DNA of 5,847 bases from CBCXVS01 sp965178525 (GTDB taxonomy: Bacteria > Tectomicrobia > Entotheonellia > Entotheonellales > Entotheonellaceae). The position numbers and the translations under genes are program-made. The DNA lies in contig CBCXVS010000388.1 of the NCBI GenBank assembly GCA_965178525.1, positions 1 through 5,847 of the forward strand, written 5' to 3'. Positions 5,820 to 5,847 of the stretch are shown piece after piece. Numbering within the stretch: the first letter of the stretch is position 1; every line of letters begins with the position of its first letter. The notes under the pieces are model-generated. The model searched no databases and was not told the DNA's origin. It worked only from the letters and a program-made list of their open reading frames with translations.

Positions 5820-5847
5820 AGCTCTCAGCTCTCAGCTCTCAGCTCTC
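5820..5847. repeat. Heptanucleotide tandem repeat AGCTCTC, four copies, cut by the window edge
   Basis: Four exact copies of AGCTCTC begin at 5820, six bases after the E2 stop, and run to the last base, so the true length is unknown. There is no hairpin with a T tract here, hence no visible operon terminator. The copies are identical, as expected for a young or slippage-prone minisatellite-like array. Confidence 0.9.

Overview
The window is bacterial, about 57-60% GC by eye. Shine-Dalgarno sites are well placed and two transcription units diverge from a control region at about 2035-2390. Nothing fixes the taxon. An uncultured Gram-negative lineage is plausible, because the gene set (2-oxoacid dehydrogenase complex, luciferase-like monooxygenase, rhodanese-MoeB fusion) is common in such metagenome-derived genomes. 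TGA is a normal stop here, since the E2 gene ends with it, so the genetic code appears standard.

Left half, minus strand. A rhodanese-MoeB/ThiF fusion gene (2034 down to 847) carries one in-frame TGA at 1113-1111. That codon falls exactly where the family has its conserved crossover-loop cysteine (PS-C-xEAGV). Reading continues in the same frame with full family homology to a TAA at 847. A hairpin starting 12 nt after the TGA fits the bacterial SECIS outline: its 7-nt apical loop begins 21 nt after the TGA and has G then U at loop positions 2 and 3. A strong intrinsic terminator lies 27 nt past the TAA. The best reading is a selenocysteine-containing E1-like sulfur-carrier activating enzyme; a nonsense mutation or base error is the alternative. 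Beyond the terminator lie a small cupin gene (733-380) and the N-terminal third of a luciferase-like monooxygenase (333-52), whose homology stops abruptly near position 74.

Right half, plus strand. A sigma-70-like promoter (2251-2279) precedes an operon for a 2-oxoacid (pyruvate- or acetoin-type) dehydrogenase complex: E1 alpha (2391-3369), E1 beta (3430-4401) and E2 (4414-5814). E1 alpha has a frameshift with about five bases missing near 2541-2547 and cannot be translated whole as written. E2 has one lipoyl domain and two tandem peripheral-subunit-binding domains, where one is usual. No E3 is present; it would lie outside. The window ends inside a heptamer tandem repeat (AGCTCTC x4) starting six bases after the E2 stop.

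Together the plus-strand genes would oxidatively decarboxylate a 2-oxoacid or cleave acetoin to acyl-CoA. The minus-strand fusion would adenylate and sulfurate a MoaD/ThiS-type carrier protein for molybdopterin, thiamine or related thio-cofactors. The two units show no clear functional link. The most interesting item is the TGA at the MoeB cysteine. The other two lesions (E1 alpha, monooxygenase) are a reminder to rule out base errors or gene decay first.
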